DNA of 64,000 nucleotides from Euzebya pacifica (GCF_003344865.1 NZ_CP031165.1:4221910-4285909), one strand, 5' to 3'; shown: positions 32,718-41,898, counted from the stretch's first letter. Notes: a model not told the origin generated them from the sequence alone. Program-made: numbers and translations.

Positions 32718-33787
32718 GACGGCACCACCACGGTCGTGCCGGGCTCGACCCCGGTCACGCCGACCCAGCCGTCGACGAACGTGCCGACCTCGACGGCCAC
32801 CAGCCGGGTGGCGGCGCCGTCGACGACCTCGACGGCGTACCCGCCCTCGGCGAGGGCGATCAGCGCGGTCACGTCCACCGCGACGACGTCGTCCTCCCTG
32901 GAGGTCTCCACGGTCACGGCGACGGTGCCGGACTCGATGTCGGTCTCGGTCGGATCGTCGAGGGTGATGATCACCGGGACGGTTGGATCGGTGGTCGTCT
33001 CCTCGTCGGCGGCCTCGGCCTCGGCGTCGACGCCGACGGTCGCCACGGTGCCGGTGGTCGCGGCACCGTCGGGCAGCTCCAGCGCCACGGTGGCGCCCAG
33101 CGGCAGCTGCTCCAGGTCGTCGGTGTCGAGGTCGACGGTGACGACGAGGTCGGTCCCGGTGGCGGTCAGCAGCTCGCTGCCTGCCTGCACACGGCTGCCG
33201 ACGTCGGCGGTGATGCTCGCCACGCGCAGCGGCCCCGTCGTGAAGACCACGTCGGCGGTCTCGACCACTCCGTCGGGTTCGAGTCGGCCGAGGGCGGTCT
33301 CCCACGCCTCGACCGCGATGGCCGTGACGCTGGTGAAGGTCTCGTCGACGGTCAGGTCCAGGCCCTCGGCGTACCCGGCGGCGACCAGCCAGGTCTCCAG
33401 CTGCTGGACGTCCGGACCGTCCTCGACGCTGCTGTCGAGTGCGCGGAAGAAGGGGATGGGGCCTTCCAGCAGAACCGTCGGTTCGAGGTCCACGGCCACC
33501 AGGACGTCGCCGGGCTGCAGGACGTCGCCGACCGTGGCTGCGGCGGTGACGATCCCGTCGGCGGACGCCGAGAGGACGCTGGACTCGCCGTACCCGAGGG
33601 TGCCCTCGAGCTCCTCGGTCACGACCATGTCCCGGACGGCAACGTCGGCCGTTGCCAGCGGAGCGGCCTCCGTGGCCGAGGCATCAGCAGCCTCGGGATC
33701 GGCGGCCGACGTCTGCGTGGCCATCGCGTAGCCGACGACGGACAGGACGCCGACCACGCCAAGAAGGACGACGAGCAGGCGGCGCAT
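32714..33787 (-). CDS. Efflux adaptor (MacA/HlyD-like) with peptidoglycan-binding-type domain
   Basis: The 357-residue protein has an N-terminal signal/anchor helix ([18 protein letters not shown]), then a barrel-sandwich-type region ([20 protein letters not shown]). A small helical module follows ([19 protein letters not shown], then [20 protein letters not shown]), which resembles peptidoglycan-binding domain 1. A second barrel ends in [12 protein letters not shown]. This is the usual adaptor of actinobacterial MacB systems, linking the permease to the cell wall. ATG at 33787 overlaps the lipoprotein stop (TGATG). The second adaptor at 28902 repeats the same architecture. Confidence 0.85.
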
Positions 33788-34515
33788 CACTGGCCCTGCC
33801 CGCCTGCGCCACCGCGGCCGCCCGGCCCACCAGCGCCACCGAACGGCGCGCCGTCCTCGCCGAAGGCCTCCGCCTGGCAGGCCTCGAGGTCGGCCTGCAC
33901 CGACGGGTCCTCCCGGTCGAGGCCTCCGAACATCGCGCCGAGGCCCCCGGGGCCGTCGTCGAGGCTGGGGTCAGCCACGTCGTGGCCGAGGTCACGCAGG
34001 CACTGGGCAAGGACGAGCGACTGGTCCTGCAGCTCGGTCTGGTCCTCGTCGCTGAACTCGAACCCGCCACGCTGGAGGGGTGGTTCACCGCAGGCGTCGA
34101 AGGCCTCCTGGCGACCAGCGTCGTCGCGCTGACCCAGCCCCGCACCGCCGGCACCAGCATCCGCGGTACCCGGACGGGCACCGCCACCGGGCGGGGCGAG
34201 CGTCAGGTTGCCGTCGGCGTCGACGGTCGGGTCGTCGATGTCGATGCCCTCGCCGCGCATGCACTCCACCCAGTCCAGCAGGTCCTCCTCAGTGACCTCG
34301 GCGTCGGTTCCGTCGGTGTCACCATCCCCGGTGTCGGCGGTTACGACGGCCTCGGTCGCGAGGGAGGCGACGCCCTCGGAGGCGGAGGCGTCGTCACCTC
34401 CCCCGCAGGCCGAGGCGGCCAGCGCGAGGACGAACAGGAGCAGGAGGGCGGGCCGGCGTCGACGAGCAGGCGGTCGCCGCCGCGACGACGGGGGTGTGTG
34501 CATTGAGGTGGTCAT
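33787..34515 (-). CDS. MacAB-operon lipoprotein with paired-cysteine motifs
   Basis: The ~242-residue protein has a basic N-terminus followed by a lipobox (LALAASACGGG), so it is lipid-anchored outside. The mature part contains WVECMRGEGIDIDDP and LAQCLRDLGHDVADPSL, two related cysteine-centred segments, plus FDACG and LEACQ. That would allow two disulfides. Proteins with a C-M-R-x-x-G-x-D pattern are frequent beside macB genes in actinobacteria; their role is not known to me. The start could be ATG 34515 or 34503; neither has a Shine-Dalgarno. It is the first gene of the export operon and divergent from the response regulator. Confidence 0.78.
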   Translation of the reverse strand: MTTSMHTPPSSRRRPPARRRRPALLLLFVLALAASACGGGDDASASEGVASLATEAVVTADTGDGDTDGTDAEVTEEDLLDWVECMRGEGIDIDDPTVDADGNLTLAPPGGGARPGTADAGAGGAGLGQRDDAGRQEAFDACGEPPLQRGGFEFSDEDQTELQDQSLVLAQCLRDLGHDVADPSLDDGPGGLGAMFGGLDREDPSVQADLEACQAEAFGEDGAPFGGAGGPGGRGGAGGQGQ

Positions 34516-34610
34516 GCCGAGCGATGCTGCGGCGGCTGCACGAGACGCGGCTGGGACGAACACGAGAGCTTGCCGAGAACACGCACACCCACGGCACGCA
34601 CACAGGCGTC

Positions 34611-34630
34611 TCTCAGGAAACTCCCAGAAA
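34611..34630. promoter_or_regulatory. Candidate response-regulator binding site in the operon/TCS divergent gap
   Basis: Two adjacent 10-bp direct repeats, TCTCAGGAAA and CTCCCAGAAA, lie in the 136-bp gap between the export operon and the response regulator. OmpR-family regulators bind such 10-11-bp direct repeats. The site is 21 bases before the regulator's ATG, so it could serve autoregulation and operon control. Tentative. Confidence 0.3.
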
Positions 34631-34651
34631 CCGCCCGCATGCTGTCGAGCC

Positions 34652-35338
34652 ATGACGGCACAACACCTGCTCCTGGTCGACGACGAGGACAACCTGCGGA
34701 CCATGCTCGTGGCAGCGCTGCGCCACCACGGGTTCGAGGTCGAAGGGGTCGGCTCGGGCACAGAGGCCCTGCGTGCACTGGAACGCTCCACGCCCGACGC
34801 CGCGGTGCTCGACGTGATGCTGCCCGACATCGACGGCTTCGAGGTGTGCCGCCGGATGCGGGCCCGGGGCATCGCGATCCCCACCGTGTTCCTGACCGCG
34901 CGCGACGCGGTCGAGGATCGGGTCCATGGCCTGACGATCGGCGGGGACGACTACCTGACCAAACCGTTCAGCCTGGAGGAGCTCGTGGCTCGCATCACCG
35001 CGGTCCTCCGACGTGCGGGCACGGTGCCGTCGGGTCAGCACCTGTCGTGTGCGGACCTGGAGATGGACGAGGTGGCCCACCGGGTGACCCGGGCGGGCGA
35101 AGCCGTCCACCTCTCCGCGACGGAGTTCAACCTGCTGCGGTGCCTGCTTCGCAACACCGGTCGGGTCATGTCCAAGGCGCAGATCCTCGACGAGGTGTGG
35201 CGCTACGACTTCAACGGCGACGGTGGGGTGGTCGAGACCTACATCGGGTACCTGCGCCGCAAGCTCGATGACGGCCACGACCCCAAGCTGATCCACACGA
35301 TCCGCGGGGTCGGCTACGTCATGCGCACCAACCCGTGA
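34652..35338 (+). CDS. OmpR-family response regulator
   Basis: The 228-residue regulator has a receiver domain (about 5-118) with phospho-acceptor Asp54 (VLDVMLPD) and Lys104 (TKPF). A winged-helix output domain (about 130-225) includes LSATEFNLLRCLLRNTGRVM and the terminal IRGVGYVMR. It overlaps the histidine kinase start (GTGA) and is divergent from the MacAB-like operon, which it probably controls, as BceRS- or envelope-stress-type systems do. Confidence 0.95.
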   Translation: MTAQHLLLVDDEDNLRTMLVAALRHHGFEVEGVGSGTEALRALERSTPDAAVLDVMLPDIDGFEVCRRMRARGIAIPTVFLTARDAVEDRVHGLTIGGDDYLTKPFSLEELVARITAVLRRAGTVPSGQHLSCADLEMDEVAHRVTRAGEAVHLSATEFNLLRCLLRNTGRVMSKAQILDEVWRYDFNGDGGVVETYIGYLRRKLDDGHDPKLIHTIRGVGYVMRTNP

Positions 35339-36888
35339 GCCTGCGTGCTCGGCTGATCGCCGGGATGGTCGTCGTGGTGGTGGCGTTGGCGGCCGCAGGA
35401 TGGATCACCGTGGCGAGCACCCGCGGCCATCTGGTGGAGCAGGTGGACGAACAGCTGCGCGGGCTGGGCGGGTTCGGCCGGTTCGGTATCGCCGTTCCCT
35501 CGTGGGCGGGCGACCGACCCGACGGCGGCGTCCCGCCGGACTTCGCCGACCTCCTCGACGGCGACATCCGAGACGGCGACATCCAGGACGGCGACATCCA
35601 GGACGGCGACATCGACGCAGTCGAATCACGCGATCGGCCGCCGTCCCCGGTGTGGATCGGGGTGCTGTCCGACGACGGCACCGTCACGACCCTGTCGAGC
35701 CCCACCTTCGGAGACGACCAGCCGGCGCCCGACACCACCGAGGTGGCCGGGCTGCTGGAGGACGTCGAGGACCCGGACGGAACGTTGCTGACCGTCGACA
35801 GCGACCCTGCGGGTGTTCGGTACCGCCTCCGGGTGCTGACCAGCCCGAACGACGACGCCGTCCGGCTGGTCGCCCTGCCGCTCGACGACGTCGATGCCGC
35901 GGCGCGGCGGCTCGCTGTCGTCGTCGCGGCGGTCACCACCGGTGCCGGGCTGGTCCTGGTGTTCGTGATCGGCGCGGTCGTACGCCTGGGGGTGACGCCG
36001 CTGCGTCGCATGACCCGGGCCGCAACGGTCATCGCCGACGGGGACCTCTCCCACCGTGTGACCCACGGGGACTCCCACACCGAAGCCGATCAGCTCGGCG
36101 CCGCGCTCAACCGGATGATGGGCACGATCGAAGAGGCCTTCGACGCCAAGGACGCCACGGAGCAGCGGCTGCGCCGGTTCGTCGCCGATGCCTCGCACGA
36201 GCTGCGCACCCCGACCTCGACGATCCGTGGGTACGCGGAGCTGTACCGGCTCGGTGGGTTGGCCGACCGAGCCGCCATGGACGACGCGATGCAGGCCACC
36301 GAGCAGGAGGCCGCGCGCCTCGGCCGGCTCGTGGAGGACCTCCTCCTGCTGGCACGCACCGACCGCGGCCGGCCCCTGGACGCCACGCCTGTCGACCTGT
36401 CCGCCGTCGCCGCCGATGCCGTCCGCAACGTCGGTGTGGCCCACGGGACCCACACGGTCGAGCTGGACGTCGTCGAGGGTGCCGTGGTGACCGGCGACCC
36501 CGACCGGCTGCGGCAGGTCATCGGCAACCTCGTCGACAACGCCGTCCAGCACACCCCGGACGGCACGACGGTGCGGGTCGGCACCACCGTCGACGACGGC
36601 CACGTCGAGGTCCGGGTCAGCGACAACGGGCCCGGCATCCCCTCCCACGTGGGTGCGCAGGTGTTCGCCCGGTTCTGGCGTGCCGACGAATCCCGCACCC
36701 GGGCCTCGGGCGGCAGCGGGTTGGGGCTGTCGATCGTGCAGTCCATCGTCGAGGCCCACGGTGGCGACGTGGCGCTCTTCCCCACACCCGGGGGTGGCGC
36801 GACGTTCCTCGTCAGGTTGCGGCAGGCATCGGCAGTGGCACGTGCTCACCATGACCGTGCCCCTGTCCTCGGCCACCCGACGGGGTGA
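35335..36888 (+). CDS. Sensor histidine kinase with DGDIQ-repeat exterior domain
   Basis: The 517-residue kinase has a first membrane helix at about 5-27, an exterior domain (about 28-190) and a second helix at about 197-222. HAMP follows at about 223-275, then HisKA with His288 (ADASHELRTPTST), and HATPase with N-box DNAVQHTPDG and G-boxes DNGPGIPS and GGSGLGLSIV. The exterior domain holds an acidic DGDI repeat (residues about 75-94). It pairs with the response regulator just upstream (overlapping GTGA). The last 77 bases overlap, convergently, the S51 peptidase gene. Confidence 0.94.
   Translation: MSLRARLIAGMVVVVVALAAAGWITVASTRGHLVEQVDEQLRGLGGFGRFGIAVPSWAGDRPDGGVPPDFADLLDGDIRDGDIQDGDIQDGDIDAVESRDRPPSPVWIGVLSDDGTVTTLSSPTFGDDQPAPDTTEVAGLLEDVEDPDGTLLTVDSDPAGVRYRLRVLTSPNDDAVRLVALPLDDVDAAARRLAVVVAAVTTGAGLVLVFVIGAVVRLGVTPLRRMTRAATVIADGDLSHRVTHGDSHTEADQLGAALNRMMGTIEEAFDAKDATEQRLRRFVADASHELRTPTSTIRGYAELYRLGGLADRAAMDDAMQATEQEAARLGRLVEDLLLLARTDRGRPLDATPVDLSAVAADAVRNVGVAHGTHTVELDVVEGAVVTGDPDRLRQVIGNLVDNAVQHTPDGTTVRVGTTVDDGHVEVRVSDNGPGIPSHVGAQVFARFWRADESRTRASGGSGLGLSIVQSIVEAHGGDVALFPTPGGGATFLVRLRQASAVARAHHDRAPVLGHPTG
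35557..35616 (+). repeat. 15-bp coding tandem repeat (4 units) in the histidine kinase sensor domain
   Basis: Four in-frame units of GACGGCGACATCCAG type (35557-35571, 35572-35586, 35587-35601, 35602-35616) encode DGDIR, DGDIQ, DGDIQ and DGDID. The acidic run lies in the exterior sensor domain and could bind cations or a cationic ligand. Confidence 0.88.
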
Positions 36889-37549
36889 CCAACCAGACCT
36901 TCGCAGCCCCCGCCGCCCGCCACGTTCCGTCGGCCGGCGACCACACCACGGCGGTCATTTCGTCCACGCCGATGACCGTCTCGCCCCGGTCGATCACGAG
37001 CGACGACACCGCGCCGGCGATCCGTCGGGCGAACCCGAAGCGGTCGAAGTGCGGGATGGTGGCGACCGGGCCGGCCAGCCCCAAACCCTCCACCGGATGG
37101 GTTCGCATCGTCAGGGTGGTCCGGCCCAGCGCCATCGCCCCGGCCGAGCAGCCGGCCAGCGCAGCCCCTCCCCGCCAGGTCCTCGCGATGGCCCCGTCCA
37201 GCGGTGTCCCCCGCAGGGTGTCGGCCAGATGGCCCGGGTTGCCGCCCGACAGGTAGATCATCCCGACCCCGTCGAGCAAGTCCACGAACCGCTGGTCCAT
37301 CGCCGCGGCCCGCTCGCGCACGTCGACCTCGACCACCTCCGCATCGAGTCCCGCGTAGTGGCGGTGGGCGAGGTCGAACCAACGGCGGACGCTGCGATCG
37401 CCCTCGGGGCCCGCGGCGGTCGGCAGGACGGCGACCCGCCGAGCCCGCCCGTCGAGCAGGTCGGCGTCGACCTCGGCCATGGCCGGCAGGAACTCGCCGC
37501 TGCCGACCAGGGCCAGCGGTCCGGCGGTGGTGGCCGTCACGTCCGTCAT
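36812..37549 (-). CDS. Peptidase S51/cyanophycinase-like protein
   Basis: The 245-residue protein has the S51 plan: LALVGSGEFLPAM at the start, IYLSGGNPGHLADTL (oxyanion region) and the nucleophile elbow GCSAGAM with Ser135. The family includes alpha-aspartyl dipeptidases and cyanophycinases. The length fits. No cyanophycin synthetase gene is present in this window. ATG at 37549 begins MTDVTATT; the upstream in-frame extension is dismissed. It overlaps the histidine kinase 3' end by 77 bases in convergent orientation. Confidence 0.85.
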   Translation of the reverse strand: MTDVTATTAGPLALVGSGEFLPAMAEVDADLLDGRARRVAVLPTAAGPEGDRSVRRWFDLAHRHYAGLDAEVVEVDVRERAAAMDQRFVDLLDGVGMIYLSGGNPGHLADTLRGTPLDGAIARTWRGGAALAGCSAGAMALGRTTLTMRTHPVEGLGLAGPVATIPHFDRFGFARRIAGAVSSLVIDRGETVIGVDEMTAVVWSPADGTWRAAGAAKVWLVTPSGGRGQGHGHGEHVPLPMPAAT

Positions 37550-37649
37550 GGGACACGAGTCTGTCAGGTCGTGGGTGTCGGGACGTCGACGCCCGACGCA
37601 CCGCACCGCCGGATCCCGGATCCCCGGTCCGACACGCGAGTCGGTGGTC

Positions 37650-37655
37650 TAGCAT
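37650..37655 (+). promoter_or_regulatory. Candidate -10 element (TAGCAT) for the TPR kinase gene
   Basis: TAGCAT fits TANNNT and ends 7 bases before the GTG at 37663. No Shine-Dalgarno is seen, so leaderless transcription is likely. Confidence 0.45.
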
Positions 37656-37662
37656 CCCCGTC

Positions 37663-40600
37663 GTGAAGCTGGCTGGGTTCGAGCGGCTGTCCGAGATCGG
37701 TTCGGGCGCCTTCGGGACGGTCTATCGGGCGTGGCAGGTCGACTTCCAGCGCGAGGTCGCGATCAAGGTGCTGCACGACACGCGGGCCAGCGAGGAGGAC
37801 ATCAGCCGCTTCGAACGGGAGCGTCGCGTCCTGGGTGGACTGTCCAGCCATCCCCACATCGTCACCGTGCACGCCGCCGGTACCACCGAGACGGGCCACC
37901 GGTACATCGTGATGGCGTTCCTCGACCGCGGGGACTGGGCCGGTCGCATCGCCTCCACCACCCGCCTGGACGTGCCAGAGGTGCTCGACGTCGGCGTGAA
38001 GCTGTGCGGGGCGCTGGCCACCGCACACGACGCCGGCATCGTGCACCGCGACATCAAGCCCGACAACATCCTGCTGGACGAGTTCGCCGAACCGCAGCTC
38101 GCCGACTTCGGGATTGCGCGAACCCAGCAGACGCGTCAGCTCACGGTGCAGGGCGGCCTGCTCGGCACCGTCGCCTACATGGCGCCCGAGGCGTTCGACG
38201 GTGCCGTGACCCCGTCCACCGACCTGTGGTCGCTGGCAGCCACGCTCCACCATGCGCTGCTGGGCAGCCCGGCCTACCGACGGGCCGAGATGATCCAGAC
38301 GATGTACGCCATCCTCAACGACGAGCTGCCGTCGCTGGTGGAGATGGGCGTCCCGCCGGTCGTGGAGGAGGCGGTCGCCGCCGGTCTGGCGCGGTCACCG
38401 TCGGACCGGCCTGCTGACGCCGCGGCGTTCGGTCGGCTCCTCCAGCAGGCACAGGCCACGCTGGGGTTGTCCCCGACGCGGCTGCTGCAGCGGGGTGTCC
38501 AGCCCGGTCCGCTCCCGACGGCCCAGGCCGTGGGTCCGTCGCCGCCCACGCGTGTGGCCGGTGAGGCCACGGACGGCCCCCCGATCACCTCCGGGCCGGC
38601 GACCGTGCCCGTCCCGGGCCTCGCGCGGTTGGAGGAGGCCCGCGTCCGATGGCTGACCGGTGACGTCCCCAGCGCCGAACAGCTGCTGGCCGAGCTGGCG
38701 GCCGACGACAACGGCATGGTTGCCGACCGGGCCCGCGTCGGCCTGGCCGAGATCGAGGCGGCACGGGGCGACGTCGGTGCCGCCATCCGCCACCTGCGGC
38801 CGCTGGTCAGCGAGCACAGTCCGGCCCGGGAGCACGCCGCCATCACCCTCAGCAGGTTGCTCGCGGCGATGGGTGACCCCGACGGGGCGATGACCAGCTT
38901 GGCCCGGGCCAGCGCGTGGCCCGGAGAGGGACGTGGCGACCTGCTCGCGGAGTACGCCGACCTGCTGCAACGCATGGGCGAGGAGAGGGAGGCACGCGAT
39001 CTCATCGGTGCCGCCGCTGACCTGCCGGACGGGCAGGGACAGGGGGCCCTGCTGCTGGGGGCGGCGCTCGACCTCGCGACGGGCGACCTCGGGCGCGCCG
39101 AGGCGGTGAGCACGCGCCTGGAGTTCGAGGCCAAGGACGCCGAGACGGCTGGGCTGGCCTTGATCGTGCAGGGCAACTGCGCCGAGCGCGTCGACCCTGA
39201 CCGCGCCATCGCCTGCTACCGCCGTGTCGTCGACGGGGACTTCCCCCCGGAGCCCGTGGCGATCGCGCTGCTGGAGCTGCAGGCGCTCCACCGCGACCTG
39301 GACGATGCGGAGGAGGCCACCGCGATGGCCCGTCGCCTCGTCGACGGTGGCCATCCCGTCGCCGGTCCCCTCGCCGGGGTCCTCGAGGCCGCCGAGCTGG
39401 CCGGCCGCGGAGACCTGTCGGCTGCCGAGGGCTGGCTGCGCACGGCGGAGGACCGAGGACGGCATCCGTCCAACCGGCCGGTCCTCGCCTACGGCCGGGC
39501 CGCGCTCGCGGCCGCGCGGGACGACCGTGCTGGCGTCGAGGCGGCCCTCGAACCGCTCTTCGCCGCGTACGCCACCGAACACGGCGCCGCGCTGCAGGCC
39601 GTCGCGGCGCAGCTGCTGGCCGATGCCGGCGACCCAGTGAAGGCCCGGGCGCTGCTCGAGCGGGCGCTGGACCGTGGCGGCCCCGAGCACCGAGCCGAAC
39701 GGCTCCTCGTCCTGGGCCTGCTGACCGAGGCCGACGGTGACCACGAGCGTGCCGACCGCCTGTTCCGCGATGCGCTGGCGGTGGGGCATCCGACCGCCTC
39801 CCGGCAGGCACAGGTCGCCCTCGGGCGTCGCGCCCTGATCAGCGGCGACGTCGACACAGCCGAGGCGCACCTGCGTCGCGTGATCGCATCCGGCGACTGG
39901 GCCCTGGCCCCCGAGGCCAGCGTGGGCCTGGCCGAGGCGATGCTGATGAAGGGCCGTTGGTCTCGCGCGCGAGCGTTGCTGGAGACGGCCAGCGAAGCAC
40001 GGTCGGTCCACGTCAGCGCCCGGGCCATGGCGATCCTCGCCGACGAGCTCGGCCACCGCGGGGAGCGGGCCCCGGCCGAGGAGCTGCTGACGCGTGCGGC
40101 GGCGCGGGCCGAGTCCGACACCGACGCGTTCGTCCTGGTGATGCGGATCCGGGCGGCGCTGCACAGCCTCGTGGGCGAGCACGACGGTGCCCGACAGGCG
40201 TACCTGCGGGCTGCCGAGCGGGCGACGCTGGGTGACCGCGAGGACCTGCTGCTCGAAGCTGCCCTCACCTACGTCGACGAGGACGACGACGTCATGGCCG
40301 TGACGGCGCTCGGGCAGCTGCTGGAGTCCGTGGACGACCCGACGGTCCTGGACCACGCGACGTTGTTCCACGCCCACGCGCGCCTTCGGCTCGGCGAGCA
40401 GGATGCGCGACGGACGATCAGGCAGGTTGCCGACGGCGGTGGCCCGGCCGCCGTCAAGGCGCTGGTGGGGCTGGCGGAGCTGTACGAGGACGAAGGACGT
40501 CCCGAGGAGGCCCGGCACCTCTACGAACGCTGGCGGGACCACGCCCCGGCGGATCCCGAGCCGCTGCGCCGCATCGCGCAGGTCCTGCTCGGCGCCGGTC

Positions 40601-40812
40601 GGGCGTCGGAGGCCAAGGACGCAGCGAAGACCGCCCTCGACATCGGCGGTCCGGAGGACATGGAGCCGACCCTGCTGGTCATGGGTGACGTCCACCGGGC
40701 CCTCGGGGACCACGAGGCCGCGGCGGCCTGCTGGCGGCGCGTGCTCAAGTCCGCGGACCCGGACCTGGCCGAGCATGCCGACGAACGGTTGCGATCCCTC
40801 GGGTCGGGCTGA
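37663..40812 (+). CDS. Ser/Thr protein kinase with long TPR-like C-terminal array
   Basis: The 1049-residue protein begins with a Hanks-type kinase domain (about 5-265): glycine loop GSGAFG, Lys35 (VAIK), HRDIKPDN with Asp130, DFG with Asp148, and YMAPEAFDG. There is no membrane helix, so it is cytoplasmic. From about residue 315 to the end the sequence is a series of Ala/Leu/Glu-rich helical hairpins with TPR-like spacing (EEARHLYERWRDHAPADPEP; HEAAAACWRRVLKSADPDLA). These would form a large superhelical scaffold for partners. It ends 3 bases before the convergent protease-like gene. Targets unknown. Confidence 0.92.
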   Translation: MKLAGFERLSEIGSGAFGTVYRAWQVDFQREVAIKVLHDTRASEEDISRFERERRVLGGLSSHPHIVTVHAAGTTETGHRYIVMAFLDRGDWAGRIASTTRLDVPEVLDVGVKLCGALATAHDAGIVHRDIKPDNILLDEFAEPQLADFGIARTQQTRQLTVQGGLLGTVAYMAPEAFDGAVTPSTDLWSLAATLHHALLGSPAYRRAEMIQTMYAILNDELPSLVEMGVPPVVEEAVAAGLARSPSDRPADAAAFGRLLQQAQATLGLSPTRLLQRGVQPGPLPTAQAVGPSPPTRVAGEATDGPPITSGPATVPVPGLARLEEARVRWLTGDVPSAEQLLAELAADDNGMVADRARVGLAEIEAARGDVGAAIRHLRPLVSEHSPAREHAAITLSRLLAAMGDPDGAMTSLARASAWPGEGRGDLLAEYADLLQRMGEEREARDLIGAAADLPDGQGQGALLLGAALDLATGDLGRAEAVSTRLEFEAKDAETAGLALIVQGNCAERVDPDRAIACYRRVVDGDFPPEPVAIALLELQALHRDLDDAEEATAMARRLVDGGHPVAGPLAGVLEAAELAGRGDLSAAEGWLRTAEDRGRHPSNRPVLAYGRAALAAARDDRAGVEAALEPLFAAYATEHGAALQAVAAQLLADAGDPVKARALLERALDRGGPEHRAERLLVLGLLTEADGDHERADRLFRDALAVGHPTASRQAQVALGRRALISGDVDTAEAHLRRVIASGDWALAPEASVGLAEAMLMKGRWSRARALLETASEARSVHVSARAMAILADELGHRGERAPAEELLTRAAARAESDTDAFVLVMRIRAALHSLVGEHDGARQAYLRAAERATLGDREDLLLEAALTYVDEDDDVMAVTALGQLLESVDDPTVLDHATLFHAHARLRLGEQDARRTIRQVADGGGPAAVKALVGLAELYEDEGRPEEARHLYERWRDHAPADPEPLRRIAQVLLGAGRASEAKDAAKTALDIGGPEDMEPTLLVMGDVHRALGDHEAAAACWRRVLKSADPDLAEHADERLRSLGSG

Positions 40813-40815
40813 CCG

Positions 40816-41898
40816 TCAGCCGCTGGGCGCCGGCGAGGCGCTCGGCGGGGTGGGGGGTCCGGTCGTGGCCGACGGCGTCGGTGTGGGTGCCGGCGTCGGC
40901 GTGCTGGTCGGCGTGGCCGTCGGCGCGACCGGCGGTGGCGGGGGTGCGGGTGGTGGCGGCGCCGGCGGGGGCGGCGGCGGGGGCAGCACCGAGTTGGGTG
41001 CCGGAACCGCCGTCGGGGCCGGGCCGAGCGGCGGCTGGCCACCGAGGTCCTCGGGCGCGCAGCTGACCAGCGTCTCGCAGACCGCGCGGATCGGCGGGAC
41101 GTGCAGGAGGGTCGACTCGACCGGTCCGAAGGGCCGGTAGACGTTGCTGGCCACGGCGATGACGAAGCCGTTGGCGTCGATCACCGGGGCCCCGGAGAGG
41201 TAGGAGGAGAGGTTGCCGTCCAGCAGCAGCACCCGGCCGCCCACCCCGGCGACGGACACCGGGACGTCAGCAGGCAGGTCCGGCCCTGCCACGCCGAGGA
41301 TGCGGGCTCGCGTGCCCGGCTGGACCGACTCCAGCGGTGCCCGCCAGCGCAGCGGCACGATGTTGCCGACGTCGATGCGAACGGTGGCCAGGTCCACGGC
41401 GTCGTCGGTGCCGAGGACCGTGCCCGGCGTGCGGCCCGACGGCAGGTACACCTCGACCTGCGTGGCGTTGCCGACGACGGCGGTGGTGGTGACGAGGAAG
41501 GTCTGTGAGTCGTCGGAGAAGAACGCGAAGGCGTTGCCGACCGAACGCGGCCCGGCGATGGCGAAGATGCCCGCCTCGGTCGGCCCGCGGTCAGTGGGGG
41601 CTGACTCCTCCTCCCCCTCCGGCGGGTCGGCCAGTCCGAGCTCGACACGGTAGTCCTCGACCAGTCGCTCGATCTCCCCGCGTGCCTCGTCGGCAGCGGC
41701 GGAGGCGCCGCCGACTTCCTCGCGAAGCGCTTCGACCCGCTGGTTGTACACGAGGATCGTCACGCCCGCGGCGACGACGGCACCGGCCAGGGTGACGATG
41801 GCCATGAGCGGCACGATCCACAGGCCGATCCGCCGTTCGTCGCCGAACACGACCCGTCCGGCGCGGCGCGTCCTGCCCTCCGGGGCCTGCTCCTTCAC
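40816..41898 (-). CDS. Membrane-anchored trypsin-like protein lacking the catalytic histidine (probable pseudoprotease)
   Basis: The 360-residue protein has a cytoplasmic N-terminus, a membrane helix (about 25-50), a coiled-coil segment (about 52-88), then a chymotrypsin/DegP-type fold (about 108-280), then a Pro-rich tail. Aligning by eye, Asp169 (DLATVRID) and Ser235 (YLSGAPVID) match the catalytic Asp and Ser. The His of the usual NHVV strand is replaced by Ala140 (TTTAVVG), so it is probably inactive. It may bind peptides as a sensor or scaffold. It abuts the TPR kinase convergently, with 3 bases between stops. Confidence 0.72.
   Translation of the reverse strand: MKEQAPEGRTRRAGRVVFGDERRIGLWIVPLMAIVTLAGAVVAAGVTILVYNQRVEALREEVGGASAAADEARGEIERLVEDYRVELGLADPPEGEEESAPTDRGPTEAGIFAIAGPRSVGNAFAFFSDDSQTFLVTTTAVVGNATQVEVYLPSGRTPGTVLGTDDAVDLATVRIDVGNIVPLRWRAPLESVQPGTRARILGVAGPDLPADVPVSVAGVGGRVLLLDGNLSSYLSGAPVIDANGFVIAVASNVYRPFGPVESTLLHVPPIRAVCETLVSCAPEDLGGQPPLGPAPTAVPAPNSVLPPPPPPPAPPPPAPPPPPVAPTATPTSTPTPAPTPTPSATTGPPTPPSASPAPSG

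Noticed and set aside
36812-37549. S51 protein as part of a cyanophycin storage system
   Set aside because: No cyanophycin synthetase is present in the window, and the family also includes dipeptidases, so only the family call is kept.
37668-37685. GGTTCGAG-like T-arm word suggesting a tRNA
   Set aside because: It is inside the kinase coding region and no acceptor or anticodon stem can be formed around it.
38395-40776. 793-codon minus-strand frame opposite the TPR kinase
   Set aside because: It is a complement of the kinase/TPR gene; the long open frame is expected at this GC content, and no domain is seen.
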